Shown one piece after another: positions 26,495 through 35,397 of a DNA stretch of 64,000 bases. Under the pieces are notes generated by a model. It made no database searches and was not told the DNA's origin. It saw only the letters and a program-made list of their open reading frames with translations. A program made the translations under genes and the position numbers. Every line of letters starts with the position of its first letter. The first letter of the stretch is position 1. Source of the DNA: Anaerotignum propionicum (GTDB taxonomy: Bacteria > Bacillota > Clostridia > Lachnospirales > Anaerotignaceae); contig NZ_JANGAD010000007.1 in the NCBI RefSeq assembly GCF_024461735.1, positions 62,001 through 126,000 of the forward strand, given 5' to 3'.

Positions 26495-27055
26495 ATGAGA
26501 GTAATCTCTGGGTTGGCAAAAGGACGGAAACTACAAACAATTGAAGGTTTATCCACAAGACCCACCACAGACAGGATAAAGGAGACTTTATTTAATATTA
26601 TTGCTTTTGATTTGCCTGAGGCAGATTTTTTAGATTTGTTTTCCGGAAGTGGAGCCATTGGCATTGAGGCATTAAGCAGAGGTGCATCAAGGGCAGTTTT
26701 TGTAGAGAATAATCCACAGTGTCAACAGATTATTCGGGAGAACCTACTGCATACCGGATTGGACAAGCTAGGGCGGGTATTGGGCTTAGAAGTTCTTCAG
26801 GCTTTAACTCAGCTTTCAAAGGAAGAGGCTATATTTGATATTATTTTTTTAGATCCGCCTTATGCAGCAGGGCTTACAGAGTCCACACTCAAAGAAATTG
26901 TCAGAGGCGGGTTGCTGAAAAAAGATGGTTATATTATTGTTGAACGCGCGGCACAAATTCCCCTTGTTCCCATACATGGGCTTCGGGTTTTACGCGAAAA
27001 AGAGTACAGAACTACGGTTATGACGTTTCTGTGCCTGGAGGAAGAAAATTTATGA
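26495..27055 (+). CDS. rsmD: 16S rRNA (guanine(966)-N2)-methyltransferase
   Basis: 186 residues, the usual size. It methylates G966 of 16S rRNA during small-subunit assembly. Seen: MRVISGLAKGRKL at the start with the conserved RPTTDRIKETLFNII (about 22-36), the SAM motif FLDLFSGSGAIGIEALSRGA (20 residues), and the catalytic IFLDPPYAAG. The last bases overlap the coaD start (ATGA), as in many Firmicutes (ylbH-ylbI order). Confidence 0.95.
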   Translation: MRVISGLAKGRKLQTIEGLSTRPTTDRIKETLFNIIAFDLPEADFLDLFSGSGAIGIEALSRGASRAVFVENNPQCQQIIRENLLHTGLDKLGRVLGLEVLQALTQLSKEEAIFDIIFLDPPYAAGLTESTLKEIVRGGLLKKDGYIIVERAAQIPLVPIHGLRVLREKEYRTTVMTFLCLEEENL

Positions 27056-27531
27056 GAAAAGCTATTTACGCAGGAAGCTTTGATCCTATCACATTAGGAC
27101 ATATGGATATTATCAAGCGAGCGGCAAAGCTGTTTGATATTTTGGTAGTAGCAGTTTTGGAAAATCCCAATAAATGCTCCTTATTTACAGTAGAAGAGAG
27201 AAAAGAACAATTGGAATTGGTTCTTTCTGAAATGGAAAATATTGAAGTTGCCTCTTTTCGTGGGCTTTTAGCTGACTTTGCAAAGGAAGTTGGTGCAACA
27301 GCCGCAGTGAGAGGGCTTCGCAATACAATGGATTTTGCAGTGGAATATCAGATGTATTTAATCAACCGTAAGCTTGGAAAGGATATGGAAACGGTTTTCT
27401 TGGCGGCGGATGAGGATCATCTTTGCTTAAGTTCCACAAATGTTAAAGAAGTTGCAGTTTTTGGTGGGAATATTGATTTTATGGTTCCTCAGCAAATTAA
27501 GCCTTTTATTTTAGAAAAATATAAGAAGTGA
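27052..27531 (+). CDS. coaD: Phosphopantetheine adenylyltransferase
   Basis: 159 residues. It joins 4'-phosphopantetheine and ATP to make dephospho-CoA, the fourth step of CoA synthesis. Seen: the nucleotidyltransferase motif GSFDPITLGHMDII (the TxGH signature) near residue 9, AAVRGLRNTMDFAVEYQM near 87-104, and SSTNVKEVAVFGG, the equivalent of ISSTxVRE, near 128. The ATG at 27052 overlaps the rsmD stop by four bases and has GGAGGAAG upstream, so the two are translationally coupled. An earlier in-frame start at 27031 is less likely. Confidence 0.96.
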   Translation: MRKAIYAGSFDPITLGHMDIIKRAAKLFDILVVAVLENPNKCSLFTVEERKEQLELVLSEMENIEVASFRGLLADFAKEVGATAAVRGLRNTMDFAVEYQMYLINRKLGKDMETVFLAADEDHLCLSSTNVKEVAVFGGNIDFMVPQQIKPFILEKYKK

Positions 27532-27540
27532 GGGAATGCT

Positions 27541-28044
27541 ATGGATTCTGTTTTGCAATTATTAGATGAATTGGAAGAGATTTTAGATAGTAGCAAGGGG
27601 GTGCCTTTTAGCAACAAGGTATCCGTTGATAAAGACGAAATTTATGATATTATCAGCGAAATCCGTATGAAGCTTCCCAATGAATTAAAGCAATCAAAAT
27701 GGGTCATTGAGGAAAGAAATAAGATTTTGATAGATGCCCAAAGGGAAGCGGATGAGCTGTTGAAAAATGCGGAAGATCGCATGGTGAGAATGGTTGACGA
27801 TAATGAGGTAACGAAAAAGGCATATGAGCAGGCAGCGGCCATTATTGATTCAGCAAAAAAAACCTCCAAGGAAATGCGCTTAGGCGCCATGGAGTATGCA
27901 GAGGGTGTTTTGGCTGATGCAGAGGGTAAGCTGAAAGAATTGAAAGCCGTTGTTTACAGTGAGAGCATAAAAACCGATGATTATTTTGCCCAAACGCTGA
28001 ACGTGTTAGCTGAAAATATTCAAGAACTGCGCTTAGGCAAATAA
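27541..28044 (+). CDS. Coiled-coil protein of the coaD operon, DivIVA-like / ATPase-subunit-like
   Basis: 167 residues. After an N-terminal helix (LQLLDELEEILDSS) the centre (about 55-140) is a long charged coiled coil rich in Ala, Glu, Lys and Met, with the sequence IDAQREADELLKNAEDRM. Such proteins are often labelled as ATPase or V/F-ATPase b/E/G-like because of the helix, but no nucleotide-binding motif is present. It resembles DivIVA-type scaffold proteins in its heptad pattern. It lies nine bases after coaD and is likely cotranscribed. It may organise division or spore components; this is inference. It converges on ylbJ with only two bases between the genes. Confidence 0.7.
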   Translation: MDSVLQLLDELEEILDSSKGVPFSNKVSVDKDEIYDIISEIRMKLPNELKQSKWVIEERNKILIDAQREADELLKNAEDRMVRMVDDNEVTKKAYEQAAAIIDSAKKTSKEMRLGAMEYAEGVLADAEGKLKELKAVVYSESIKTDDYFAQTLNVLAENIQELRLGK

Positions 28045-28046
28045 TC

Positions 28047-29150
28047 CTATTGTTTTTGCCAGAGAGAGTATACAATTGCGAAGAAAAGAAATAAAAGACT
28101 GTATTTTAAATATGAAACGGGAAAGAAAAATTCAGTTTCTGCCATCATAGCAAAGGTAGGAACTGTTTTTTGTACGTATTTTTCTATGAATGGAAAAGTA
28201 ATATAAAAAAACAGACCACTAAATATACTATTACAAATTTTAGCCGCAAGATAGCGGCTTTTTTTAATGGGTACATTTCTTAAAATACCCATAGTCTGAC
28301 ATAAAATGGACAGACCGCCCAATGCCACCAGCATACAGGTAGCGGTGAGTCTATAAATCAATGGGTCTGGAGCATAGCTTAAGAGAAATGCACCGTTGGT
28401 CATTTCTAGCAATCCACCCAATACGCCGGAAAAAAAATCTACGGAGAACGGTAAATAAGAAAAGGCTTTTGCAATGAGATGCAGTAAACCTGTTTGCTGA
28501 AAAGCCTCCACATAAACAGCAAAAAGTATAATATAGCCTCCGATTTGTGTGACGGTATCCATGGAATCGGCAATGGTTTGAGGCAGACATTGGGTGATAG
28601 ACGCAGGGCTTTTTTTATGATAAAGAACAAAATCATCTCCAGCATTTTGGGGATAAAACAGGCGAAAAAGGATTCCCGTTGCGACTGCCCCCAAAAAACA
28701 GCATAATAAAAAGATGTATCCCCAATAAGGTGCTTGAAAAAAAGAGGCACCTACTGTTCCTACCAGAAACAGTGGGCCTGGATTATTACAAAAGGATAAA
28801 ATATGTTCCGCCTGTGAAAGTGAAATTTTCTTCTCTGAATACAAAGAGGCGGTGATTTTCGCCCCCATGGGATAACCGGAAAATATTCCAAGAAAAAAAG
28901 GGAATGCAGCAATTCCCGGAAGACCAAAGAGGGGTCTCATCAGAGGTCTTAGCCATTCCCCCACTGATTCTGCAGCACCCATTCGTAATAATAGCCCACA
29001 GGCCACCATAAATGGGAACAAGGATGGTAAAACTTGATTAAACCATAGCATGACACCCTTTGTACTTGCTGCCAACATAGCCTGAGGATAGCGTAGTAAG
29101 GCGAAAATTAAAAAACAGGTACAAAGGATAACAAAGGAGTTTTTTTTCAT
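28047..29150 (-). CDS. ylbJ: Sporulation integral membrane protein YlbJ (nucleoside-recognition/Gate family)
   Basis: 367 residues with about eight to ten hydrophobic segments. Two Gate-type repeats are recognisable: LWFNQVLPSLFPFMVACGLL and FPFFLGIFSGYPMGAKITASLYSEK in the first half, and ITQCLPQTIADSMDTVTQIG in the second. Known: in Bacillus, ylbJ is under sigma-E control and needed for spore cortex formation; the transported substrate is not established. It lies in the ylbH-ylbI-ylbJ-ylbM gene order known in Firmicutes. Its presence implies a spore-forming ancestry. It is transcribed towards the coaD operon with a two-base gap and no terminator between. Confidence 0.88.
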   Translation of the reverse strand: MKKNSFVILCTCFLIFALLRYPQAMLAASTKGVMLWFNQVLPSLFPFMVACGLLLRMGAAESVGEWLRPLMRPLFGLPGIAAFPFFLGIFSGYPMGAKITASLYSEKKISLSQAEHILSFCNNPGPLFLVGTVGASFFQAPYWGYIFLLCCFLGAVATGILFRLFYPQNAGDDFVLYHKKSPASITQCLPQTIADSMDTVTQIGGYIILFAVYVEAFQQTGLLHLIAKAFSYLPFSVDFFSGVLGGLLEMTNGAFLLSYAPDPLIYRLTATCMLVALGGLSILCQTMGILRNVPIKKSRYLAAKICNSIFSGLFFYITFPFIEKYVQKTVPTFAMMAETEFFFPVSYLKYSLLFLFFAIVYSLWQKQ

Positions 29151-29319
29151 TTTAATGCTTCTTCCATTATGTATTGTTACAATTTATGCCTTGAAATGCT
29201 GTTGTATGAGGGCAAGTTAAAAGTAAAACAGTTAATGGTATAAAGAAGCGTGTGTGAGGTTCGTTCTATTTCTCAATATTTATAATCTAAAAAGTACTTT
29301 TGACAGAGTAAATTCTATG

Positions 29320-30546
29320 TTATAGAATCGCCATTGGCATAGTAAAATCCTGGTTAGCACCCCGATAAAGAGGGGTGGGTGATGCCATTGCATATAAATC
29401 AGTAGCGGTTTTTTCCAGCGCCAAAAGGTGCAGACCATCTTCATTGAGAATTTCAGGAGCTTTTTTTAAATTAGTCAGAACAGGGCATTTGGCATGCATT
29501 GTTAGATCCCCTAATAGCTCTGCATTTTCTTTGCGGAACCCTAGAACACGTATGTAAGGTATATAAGGTTTTTTCATAAAATACGCTACCTCAGCGCCTT
29601 TGATATCAAGTAGAATATGAAGAAGGATGCGCTGTATTTTCGTCCGAGTATATCGTTTGGATTTGACAAAATCAATAATATCTTCAATCTCATAGGCAGA
29701 ATCAATTGATCTTAAAATTCTGTTTTCCAGACCCTCTGTTACTTCAAAAATTTGTCTCATATCTTCTGATGACATGGTTCTTAATTTATAGTTTAACGGC
29801 CCCGCATAGTTTTTCCAGAGGACAGGAGCTGTTCCTAAGGAAAGAGCTTTGCTATAAAGAGAGGCACAATTTTCCGGGACTTGAGAAAATGATTTTGTGA
29901 GTTGCTCTTCTAATATTCCTGTTCGTATTGCTGAGGCTGAAGCAAATTTACTTTCCAAGGAGGTGCTATGATAGGCAGCACCTTCACGTTTGATAGCCAA
30001 TGGGGTCATATTGCATTGGTAGCGTTCCAAAGCTTTTAAATACTCCAACGCTAAAATATGATTTGGTTGACTTAAAATCTCACTATTGATATTTGAAATG
30101 GTTTCCATAGCCTTAGCACGGGCGCTAGGGTAGGATAGACCCTCATCTAGGTGGGTTTTTAGGAGAGAGCGATATTCCTCAGTCTCGTTTGTCATTAATT
30201 TTGCCGCTTCTTGAAGAGCAGGTAGGTTTCCGCTTTCTGAGCCAAAGGCAAGGATATCCACAATTCCTGTATCTTCTAAGATTCGAACGGCAGCAGAGGC
30301 AAAAGTTTCCGCATTTGCGGTGGCAAACAGAACAGGAAGCTCCAGCACCATGTCTACACCATTGAGCAATGCCCCTTTGGCTCGGGTCCATTTATCAAAA
30401 AAAGCAGGTTCACCTCGTTGCACAAAACTACCGCTCATTACCACCACAACACGGTCAGCGCCACTTTTTCTCTTCGCCTCTTCTATCATATACTGGTGTC
30501 CAAGGTGAAAAGGATTATATTCCGTTATGATACCAAGTGTTTTCAT
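29320..30546 (-). CDS. tmcAL: tRNA(Met) cytidine acetate ligase (YlbM)
   Basis: 408 residues. It activates acetate with ATP and makes N4-acetylcytidine at the wobble position of elongator tRNA-Met. Seen: the nucleotidyltransferase start GIITEYNPFHLGHQYMIEEA (20 residues, HxGH motif), VVVMSGSFVQRGEPAFFDKW near 35-54, and ILAFGSESGN near 98. The length and family order are standard. It stands next to ylbJ, as in Bacillus (ylbM), and near acetate kinase genes, which fits its acetate use. GGAGATG lies before the ATG. Confidence 0.94.
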   Translation of the reverse strand: MKTLGIITEYNPFHLGHQYMIEEAKRKSGADRVVVVMSGSFVQRGEPAFFDKWTRAKGALLNGVDMVLELPVLFATANAETFASAAVRILEDTGIVDILAFGSESGNLPALQEAAKLMTNETEEYRSLLKTHLDEGLSYPSARAKAMETISNINSEILSQPNHILALEYLKALERYQCNMTPLAIKREGAAYHSTSLESKFASASAIRTGILEEQLTKSFSQVPENCASLYSKALSLGTAPVLWKNYAGPLNYKLRTMSSEDMRQIFEVTEGLENRILRSIDSAYEIEDIIDFVKSKRYTRTKIQRILLHILLDIKGAEVAYFMKKPYIPYIRVLGFRKENAELLGDLTMHAKCPVLTNLKKAPEILNEDGLHLLALEKTATDLYAMASPTPLYRGANQDFTMPMAIL

Positions 30547-30904
30547 TTCTACATCTCCTTTTCCCAGAGGGTATTTCTTTTTTTATAATATATTATACCA
30601 TAAAAAGACAAGAAGGGATGGTATAAAAAGAAGTGGATGACAGAAAGCTTTCGACATTTGTTGTATTACAAAGAATGTTAATAAAAATAGTTGAATTCTG
30701 TTTACCAGGGTAAACTTGCGAAAGGGGATAAGTTAATTCTTAGCTTTCTGCACTAGTAATTAAGAGTATTCTCTATGATATAAAGCTGAGCATTGACAAA
30801 GAAAAGGGAGAGGGTTTATATTCAGACCATTGCAGAATGGAAGGGATATCAAGATTTGTTGACATCGAGCTATAGGGTGGAGGTATTTAGATGGATATAT
30901 TTGC
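30547..30904. other. Gene-free stretch between tmcAL and the plsX terminator
   Basis: No gene is seen. A possible plus-strand frame at 30793-31041 runs through the plsX terminator into plsX and is not accepted. A minus-strand TATAAT at 30592-30597 may be part of the tmcAL promoter. Confidence 0.5.
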
Positions 30905-30935
30905 ATAAAAAACCCGCCTATAATATTAGGCGGGT
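30905..30935 (-). terminator. Terminator of the minus-strand plsX unit
   Basis: ACCCGCCTA (30912-30920) pairs with TAGGCGGGT (30927-30935). The A-run at 30907-30912 becomes the U-tract on the minus strand. Confidence 0.9.
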
Positions 30936-30997
30936 AGTGAAAATAATTTATTCAGATGGGAAAAAGGCTTCCCCCAATATTTATGATTTATTGCTAA

Positions 30998-31990
30998 TTA
31001 CAGCTTATCTTTTATTTTGCCAACGATATCGGCTTCTGTAAATAACACGCATTGGCGAATGGCATTTTTGATGGCTCTTGCATTTGAACTGCCATGGGCT
31101 TTCACAACCAGGGATTTCAGCCCGATAAATGGTGCACCACCAACCTCGTCAGAATCAAAGCGTTTTTTTACATTTCGAAAAGGTGTTTTTAGCATTGCTG
31201 CAGCAAATTTATAGGAACCAGCGGTTATTTCTTCTTTAATAATATCAATCAAGGTTTTGCTTAAGCCTTCACTAAGCTTCAAAATGGTATTACCCACAAA
31301 GCCATCACAGACGATAACATCAGCCTCTCCAAAGGGGATGTTTCTTGGTTCAATATTCCCTACAAAATTTATATTTTCGCTTACTTCCAACAACTCATAA
31401 GCTTCTTTGGTCAGCGCATTTCCTTTTTCTTTTTCTGCACCGATGTTAACCAAAGCAACCTTTGGCTGTGCTATACCGAATATATTCTCAATATAAACAG
31501 AACCCATCTTTGCGAACTGCTCCAAATATTTAGCTTTACAATCTACATTTGCGCCACTATCCAGAAGGAAGGTAAATCCAGTTTTTGTAGGCAGGCAGGT
31601 TCCAAGAGCAGGGCGCTCTACACCTTCGATGCGACCTACGATCAATAAAGCGCCAGTAAGTAATGCGCCGGTACTTCCAGCAGAGACAAATGCATCGGCC
31701 TCTCCGCTTTTTGCAAGATTTAACCCTACAACCAGAGAAGAGTCTTTTTTTCTGCGGATTGCTGAGGTAGGAACTTCGTCTGTACCGATGACTTCTTCTG
31801 CATGTACCACTTGTATATGTTCTTTCGGATATGTGTATTTAGCAAGCTCAGCATTTATCTTATCTTGCTGACCGACAAGCTTTATATCAACATTTAATTC
31901 TTTAACTGCATCTACGGCACCTTTTACAATCTCAACAGGGGCCAAGTCGCCACCCATGGCATCCAGGGCTACGATTACTTTTTTATCCAT
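30998..31990 (-). CDS. plsX: Phosphate acyltransferase PlsX
   Basis: 330 residues. It converts acyl-ACP and phosphate to acyl-phosphate, the first step of membrane phospholipid synthesis in Gram-positives, and is a peripheral membrane enzyme. Seen: VIVALDAMGGDLAPVEIVKGA at the start (first 20 residues IVALDAMGGDLAPVEIVKGA), SAIRRKKDSSLVVGLNL, AFVSAGSTGALLTGALLIVG and VCDGFVGNTILK. It lies downstream of rpmF behind a hairpin, as in the widespread DUF177-rpmF-plsX order, and precedes a terminator. The partner acpP is 5.5 kb away in opposite orientation. Confidence 0.96.
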   Translation of the reverse strand: MDKKVIVALDAMGGDLAPVEIVKGAVDAVKELNVDIKLVGQQDKINAELAKYTYPKEHIQVVHAEEVIGTDEVPTSAIRRKKDSSLVVGLNLAKSGEADAFVSAGSTGALLTGALLIVGRIEGVERPALGTCLPTKTGFTFLLDSGANVDCKAKYLEQFAKMGSVYIENIFGIAQPKVALVNIGAEKEKGNALTKEAYELLEVSENINFVGNIEPRNIPFGEADVIVCDGFVGNTILKLSEGLSKTLIDIIKEEITAGSYKFAAAMLKTPFRNVKKRFDSDEVGGAPFIGLKSLVVKAHGSSNARAIKNAIRQCVLFTEADIVGKIKDKL

Positions 31991-32136
31991 GAAATCACCT
32001 GAGTCCTTCCATCATTTTGGTGTTTCTATCATCATTTCCTAATTTCTGTTATTATTTTACTCGGATTGATCAATGATTGCAACCTCTTTGTATTCTATGG
32101 AAAATCAATTCTTGAAGAATTGTTATACATAAGAAG

Positions 32137-32162
32137 AAAAGACAGCAAGTATGCTGTCTTTT
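32137..32162 (-). terminator. Hairpin between rpmF and plsX
   Basis: AAAAGACAGCA (32137-32147) pairs with TGCTGTCTTTT (32152-32162) around a four-base loop, with a T/C-rich run beyond it on the minus strand. It may partly stop transcription between rpmF and plsX, giving more L32 than PlsX. Confidence 0.75.
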
Positions 32163-32173
32163 CGAGTTTAACA

Positions 32174-32353
32174 TTAGTCAACTTTGATAATTGTCTTTTT
32201 GTTATATGCGCCACAAGCCTTGCAAACCTGATGAGGAGTCATCAGTTCACCACACTTGCTGCATTTTACCAAGCTAGGAGTTGCAATTTTCCAACTCTGT
32301 GCTTTTCTCTTATCTCTTTTAGATTTCGACACTCGTCCCTTGGGTACAGCCAT
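32174..32353 (-). CDS. rpmF: 50S ribosomal protein L32
   Basis: 59 residues, the usual size. The start is MAVPKGRVSKSKRDKRKAQS (20 residues), typical of the family. Four cysteines in two CxxC pairs (C31, C34, C44, C47) form the zinc ribbon, so this is the zinc-containing form of L32. It lies two bases after DUF177 on the same strand, the normal coupling for this pair. Confidence 0.96.
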   Translation of the reverse strand: MAVPKGRVSKSKRDKRKAQSWKIATPSLVKCSKCGELMTPHQVCKACGAYNKKTIIKVD

Positions 32354-32355
32354 TT

Positions 32356-32862
32356 CTACACCTCCTCGTCAACATTGAAAAGAGTCCTTAAACTTTCAAA
32401 TCTCGGATCTATATAGGTTGTATCGCATTCGCACACACCTTCATTTAGATTCTTTCCGCAAACGGGGCAAAGCCCTTTACAATGATCGCTGCAAAGAACC
32501 TTCATAGGTAAAGCACAAAGAATACCCCTTCTGACAAAGTCCGCAAGATCAATTTGATCCCCCGAAAAAGTTTCTGTCTCTTCGTTTCCTCTGCCTGTAT
32601 GAGCAAAACGTTCCTTGATCTCGAAGCAAAGCTCTTTTCTGACAGGTGCAAGACAACGGTCACACCGAAGGTTGACCTCTGTATTGCCCTTTGCTTCAAA
32701 AACGAAAATTTCATTCTCGTTTTTAAGAGTTCCCTCTAACTTTACAGGCTGCAAAAATTCCACAACATCGGGATAATCCGACGTATCATTGATTTGCTCA
32801 GCTAGCATAACGGGAATTGATAATCCGTTTCTGCTAAACAATTGAGCCATTCCAAGTAACAT
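32356..32862 (-). CDS. DUF177/YceD-family protein (YlbN)
   Basis: 168 residues. Seen: the central LRCDRCLAPVRKELCFEI and, near the C-terminus, GLCPVCGKNLNEGVCECD, a cysteine pattern common to this family, followed by DPRFESLRTLF. The family is encoded before rpmF in most bacteria and is implicated in 23S rRNA metabolism or ribosome maturation in plants and E. coli; the precise step is not settled. A GGGGTG site lies before the ATG at 32862. The gene has its own promoter inside the end of ackA. Confidence 0.9.
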   Translation of the reverse strand: MLLGMAQLFSRNGLSIPVMLAEQINDTSDYPDVVEFLQPVKLEGTLKNENEIFVFEAKGNTEVNLRCDRCLAPVRKELCFEIKERFAHTGRGNEETETFSGDQIDLADFVRRGILCALPMKVLCSDHCKGLCPVCGKNLNEGVCECDTTYIDPRFESLRTLFNVDEEV

Positions 32863-32891
32863 TCAAATCACCCCATAGTCGTACCTAAAAT

Positions 32892-32920
32892 ATTATACTG
32901 AAAGGCTTCTTATTTGTCAA
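32892..32920 (-). promoter_or_regulatory. Sigma-A promoter for DUF177-rpmF inside the end of ackA
   Basis: On the minus strand TTGACA (32920-32915) and TATAAT (32897-32892) are separated by exactly 17 bases. The -35 box covers the last codons of ackA (Leu-Asp-Lys-stop). Confidence 0.88.
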
Positions 32921-34106
32921 GAAGTTCCTTCGTATCTCTTGCAATTACCAATTCTTCGTTGGTAGGGATAACCAAAACTCTTACTCTGGAATCAGGAGCA
33001 GAGATTTCCATTGCTTTTCCTCTTAAACAATTGTTGTAAGAGTCGATGTGAACACCAAGGTAACCCAAGTAGTCACAAATTAATCTTCTTGTAGGGCCGG
33101 AATTTTCGCCCAAACCAGCTGTAAATACAATACAATCAACGCCGTTCATTGCTGCAGCATATGCACCAATTCTTTTTGCAACCTTATAAGAAAATACATC
33201 TAAAGCTGCTTCTGCTCTTGCATTGCCATGCTCGCTTGCATCTTCAATATCACGGAAGTCACTAGAAACGCCAGAGATACCCAAAACGCCAGATTTTTTA
33301 TTTAAGATATTATCCATTTCCTGAGGAGTCAATTTTTCTTTTTCCATCAAGAAAGTGATAACAGCAGCATCAACGTCACCAGCTCTGGTTCCCATTACAA
33401 GGCCTTCCAAAGGTGTGAAGCCCATGGTAGTATCGATGGATTTACCGTTTCTTACCGCACAGATGGAACCACCGTTGCCCAAGTGGCAAGTAATGGTTTT
33501 TGTTTGATCATAAGGTCTGTCCAACATTTTTGCAGCTTCTTCGGAAACGTATCTATGGCTTGTCCCGTGGAAGCCGTATCTTCTGATTTTATATTTTTCA
33601 TAATATTCGTAAGGAATTGCATAAAGGTATGCTCTTTCTGGCATTGTCTGGTGGAAAGCTGTATCAAATACACCAACCTGAGGCACGCCGGGCATAATTC
33701 TTTCGCAAGCTGCAATACCGATTAAGTTTGCAGGATTGTGCAAAGGAGCAAGCTCGCTGCATTTTTCCAAAGCTTCTTTCACTGCATCATCAATGACAAC
33801 GGAGCTTGAGAAGTATTCACCACCATGTACTACACGGTGGCCAACTGCGTTGATTTCAGTCATGCTCTTTACTACACCGTAAACGGGATTTGTCAAAGCT
33901 TCCATAACTTTGCCTACTGCAACATCATGATCTGCCAAGTAGTCATTAAAAACAACATCTTCTTTATCAGTAGGCTGGTGTTTCAATTTGGAACCTTCGA
34001 TACCGATTCTTTCGCAAAGACCTTTTGCCAATACCACTTCGCCTTCCATGTCGAAAAGCTGGTATTTCAAAGAGGAACTGCCGCAGTTCAATACAAGAAT
34101 TTTCAT
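32910..34106 (-). CDS. ackA: Acetate kinase
   Basis: 398 residues. It makes acetate and ATP from acetyl-phosphate, the energy-yielding last step of acetate fermentation, and works in reverse on acetate. Seen: [20 protein letters not shown] (20 residues) at the start, [10 protein letters not shown], the signature [26 protein letters not shown], and MGTRAGDVD. The reading frame is complete. It lies 96 bases downstream of pta on the same strand, so the two are one operon. Confidence 0.98.
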   Translation of the reverse strand: MKILVLNCGSSSLKYQLFDMEGEVVLAKGLCERIGIEGSKLKHQPTDKEDVVFNDYLADHDVAVGKVMEALTNPVYGVVKSMTEINAVGHRVVHGGEYFSSSVVIDDAVKEALEKCSELAPLHNPANLIGIAACERIMPGVPQVGVFDTAFHQTMPERAYLYAIPYEYYEKYKIRRYGFHGTSHRYVSEEAAKMLDRPYDQTKTITCHLGNGGSICAVRNGKSIDTTMGFTPLEGLVMGTRAGDVDAAVITFLMEKEKLTPQEMDNILNKKSGVLGISGVSSDFRDIEDASEHGNARAEAALDVFSYKVAKRIGAYAAAMNGVDCIVFTAGLGENSGPTRRLICDYLGYLGVHIDSYNNCLRGKAMEISAPDSRVRVLVIPTNEELVIARDTKELLDK

Positions 34107-34202
34107 TATTTTCTCTCCTTCATTATTTACCTTTTTCTTACATAAACTTTATTATTTTGAATCGCTTTCAAATTGAAAAGCGAACAAGAAACATGTGGAG
34201 AA

Positions 34203-35204
34203 TTATTTACCCATTACATGAGCTTGTACAGCTGTCATAGCAACAACTGCCACAATATCATTTGCAGAGCAGCCTCTGGATAAATCATTTACAGGTTTTG
34301 CAATACCCTGAAGCACAGGTCCGAAAGCTTCTGCCTTACCAAATCTCTGTACTAATTTATAGCCGATATTACCAGCGTCAATGTCAGGGAATACCAAGCA
34401 GTTTGCCTTACCAGCAACGGGGCTTGTAGGTGCTTTTAATTCGCCAACTTCTTTTACGATTGCAGCATCCAACTGGATTTCGCCATCCAATTTGATTTCA
34501 GGATATTTTTCCTTCGCAATTTTTACTGCCTCTACTACTTTTGTAACATCAGCATGCTTTGCAGAACCCATTGTGGAATGGCTCAACATTGCAACTCTTG
34601 CTTCTTTGCCCACGAATGCAGCATAGGATTTTGCGGAGTCGCCTGCGATACAAGCCAATTCTGCAGGAGTGGGGTTCTGATTAAGTGCACAGTCAGCAAA
34701 CAATAAAATGCCGTCATCACCGTATTCAGGTGTCTGTGTTACCATAATAAAGAAGGAAGACACCAATTCTGTGCCAGGTGCAGTTTTTAAAATCTGCAAT
34801 GCAGGACGCAGCGTATCAGCAGTAGAATGGATTGCGCCGGAAACCATACCATCTGCAACGCCCATTTTAACCAGCATAACACCTACAAACATGGAATCAT
34901 CCAAAAGAAGTTTTTTTGCTTCTTCCAATGTCATGCCTTTGCTTTTTCTTGCTTCTGCAAGGCCTGCAACCATTTCATCCATTCTATCATAAATTTCGGG
35001 ATCTACGAAAATTGCCTTGGAAACATCAAAGCTGCCTGCTGCTTCCATGATTTTTTCTTTATTACCGATTAATACGATTTCTGCTAATCCATCCTTTAAG
35101 CATTCGGCTGCTGCTTCCAGGTTTCTTTTTTCATAGGATTCGGGCAAAACGATTACTTTCTTATTGGCTCTCGCCTTTTCTTTCATTAGTGTCAAAAAGT
35201 CCAC
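34203..35204 (-). CDS. pta: Phosphate acetyltransferase
   Basis: 333 residues from the GTG at 35204 (AGGAGG at 35219-35214, nine bases upstream). The frame is open to 35300 but that extension passes through the promoter region. The enzyme exchanges CoA for phosphate on acetyl-CoA to give acetyl-phosphate for AckA. Seen: VIVLPESYEKRNLEAA near 16, VADGMVSGAIHSTADTLRP near 130, ADCALNQNPTPAELA near 180, MLSHSTMGSAKHADV, and the C-terminal LVFPDIDAGNIGYKLVQR. It is the short clostridial form without the N-terminal P-loop domain of the E. coli protein. Confidence 0.97.
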   Translation of the reverse strand: MDFLTLMKEKARANKKVIVLPESYEKRNLEAAAECLKDGLAEIVLIGNKEKIMEAAGSFDVSKAIFVDPEIYDRMDEMVAGLAEARKSKGMTLEEAKKLLLDDSMFVGVMLVKMGVADGMVSGAIHSTADTLRPALQILKTAPGTELVSSFFIMVTQTPEYGDDGILLFADCALNQNPTPAELACIAGDSAKSYAAFVGKEARVAMLSHSTMGSAKHADVTKVVEAVKIAKEKYPEIKLDGEIQLDAAIVKEVGELKAPTSPVAGKANCLVFPDIDAGNIGYKLVQRFGKAEAFGPVLQGIAKPVNDLSRGCSANDIVAVVAMTAVQAHVMGK

Positions 35205-35259
35205 GGTAAAAAACCTCCTAGTTGATTGTAGAATTTCTTTTGTTACCCACATCTCTATT

Positions 35260-35288
35260 ATTATAAACAAAATGTCCCACAGGTACAA
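35260..35288 (-). promoter_or_regulatory. Probable pta-ackA promoter
   Basis: Minus strand: TTGTAC (35288-35283), 17-base spacer, TATAAT (35265-35260). The -35 box is weak. It lies 55 bases before the chosen GTG start. Confidence 0.55.
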
Positions 35289-35300
35289 GGGCAAAGACAT

Positions 35301-35336
35301 AAAAAAATGGCTGAAATTTACTCATTTTTTCAGCCA
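35301..35336 (-). terminator. Terminator of the CheA-like kinase gene
   Basis: TGGCTGAAA (35308-35316) pairs with TTTCAGCCA (35328-35336). The A-run at 35301-35307 is a U-tract on the minus strand. Confidence 0.88.
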
Positions 35337-35397
35337 AGTCGCATCTTTTTGCTATATAAATAATTGCAGGTTCTTAATTATAATTGATATGATTTCG

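Noticed and set aside
30793..31041. Plus-strand frame of 82 codons
   Set aside because: It runs through the minus-strand plsX terminator and into plsX, has no ribosome site and shows no protein-like pattern.
32066..32416. Plus-strand frame of 116 codons
   Set aside because: Antisense to rpmF and the end of DUF177, both certain genes.
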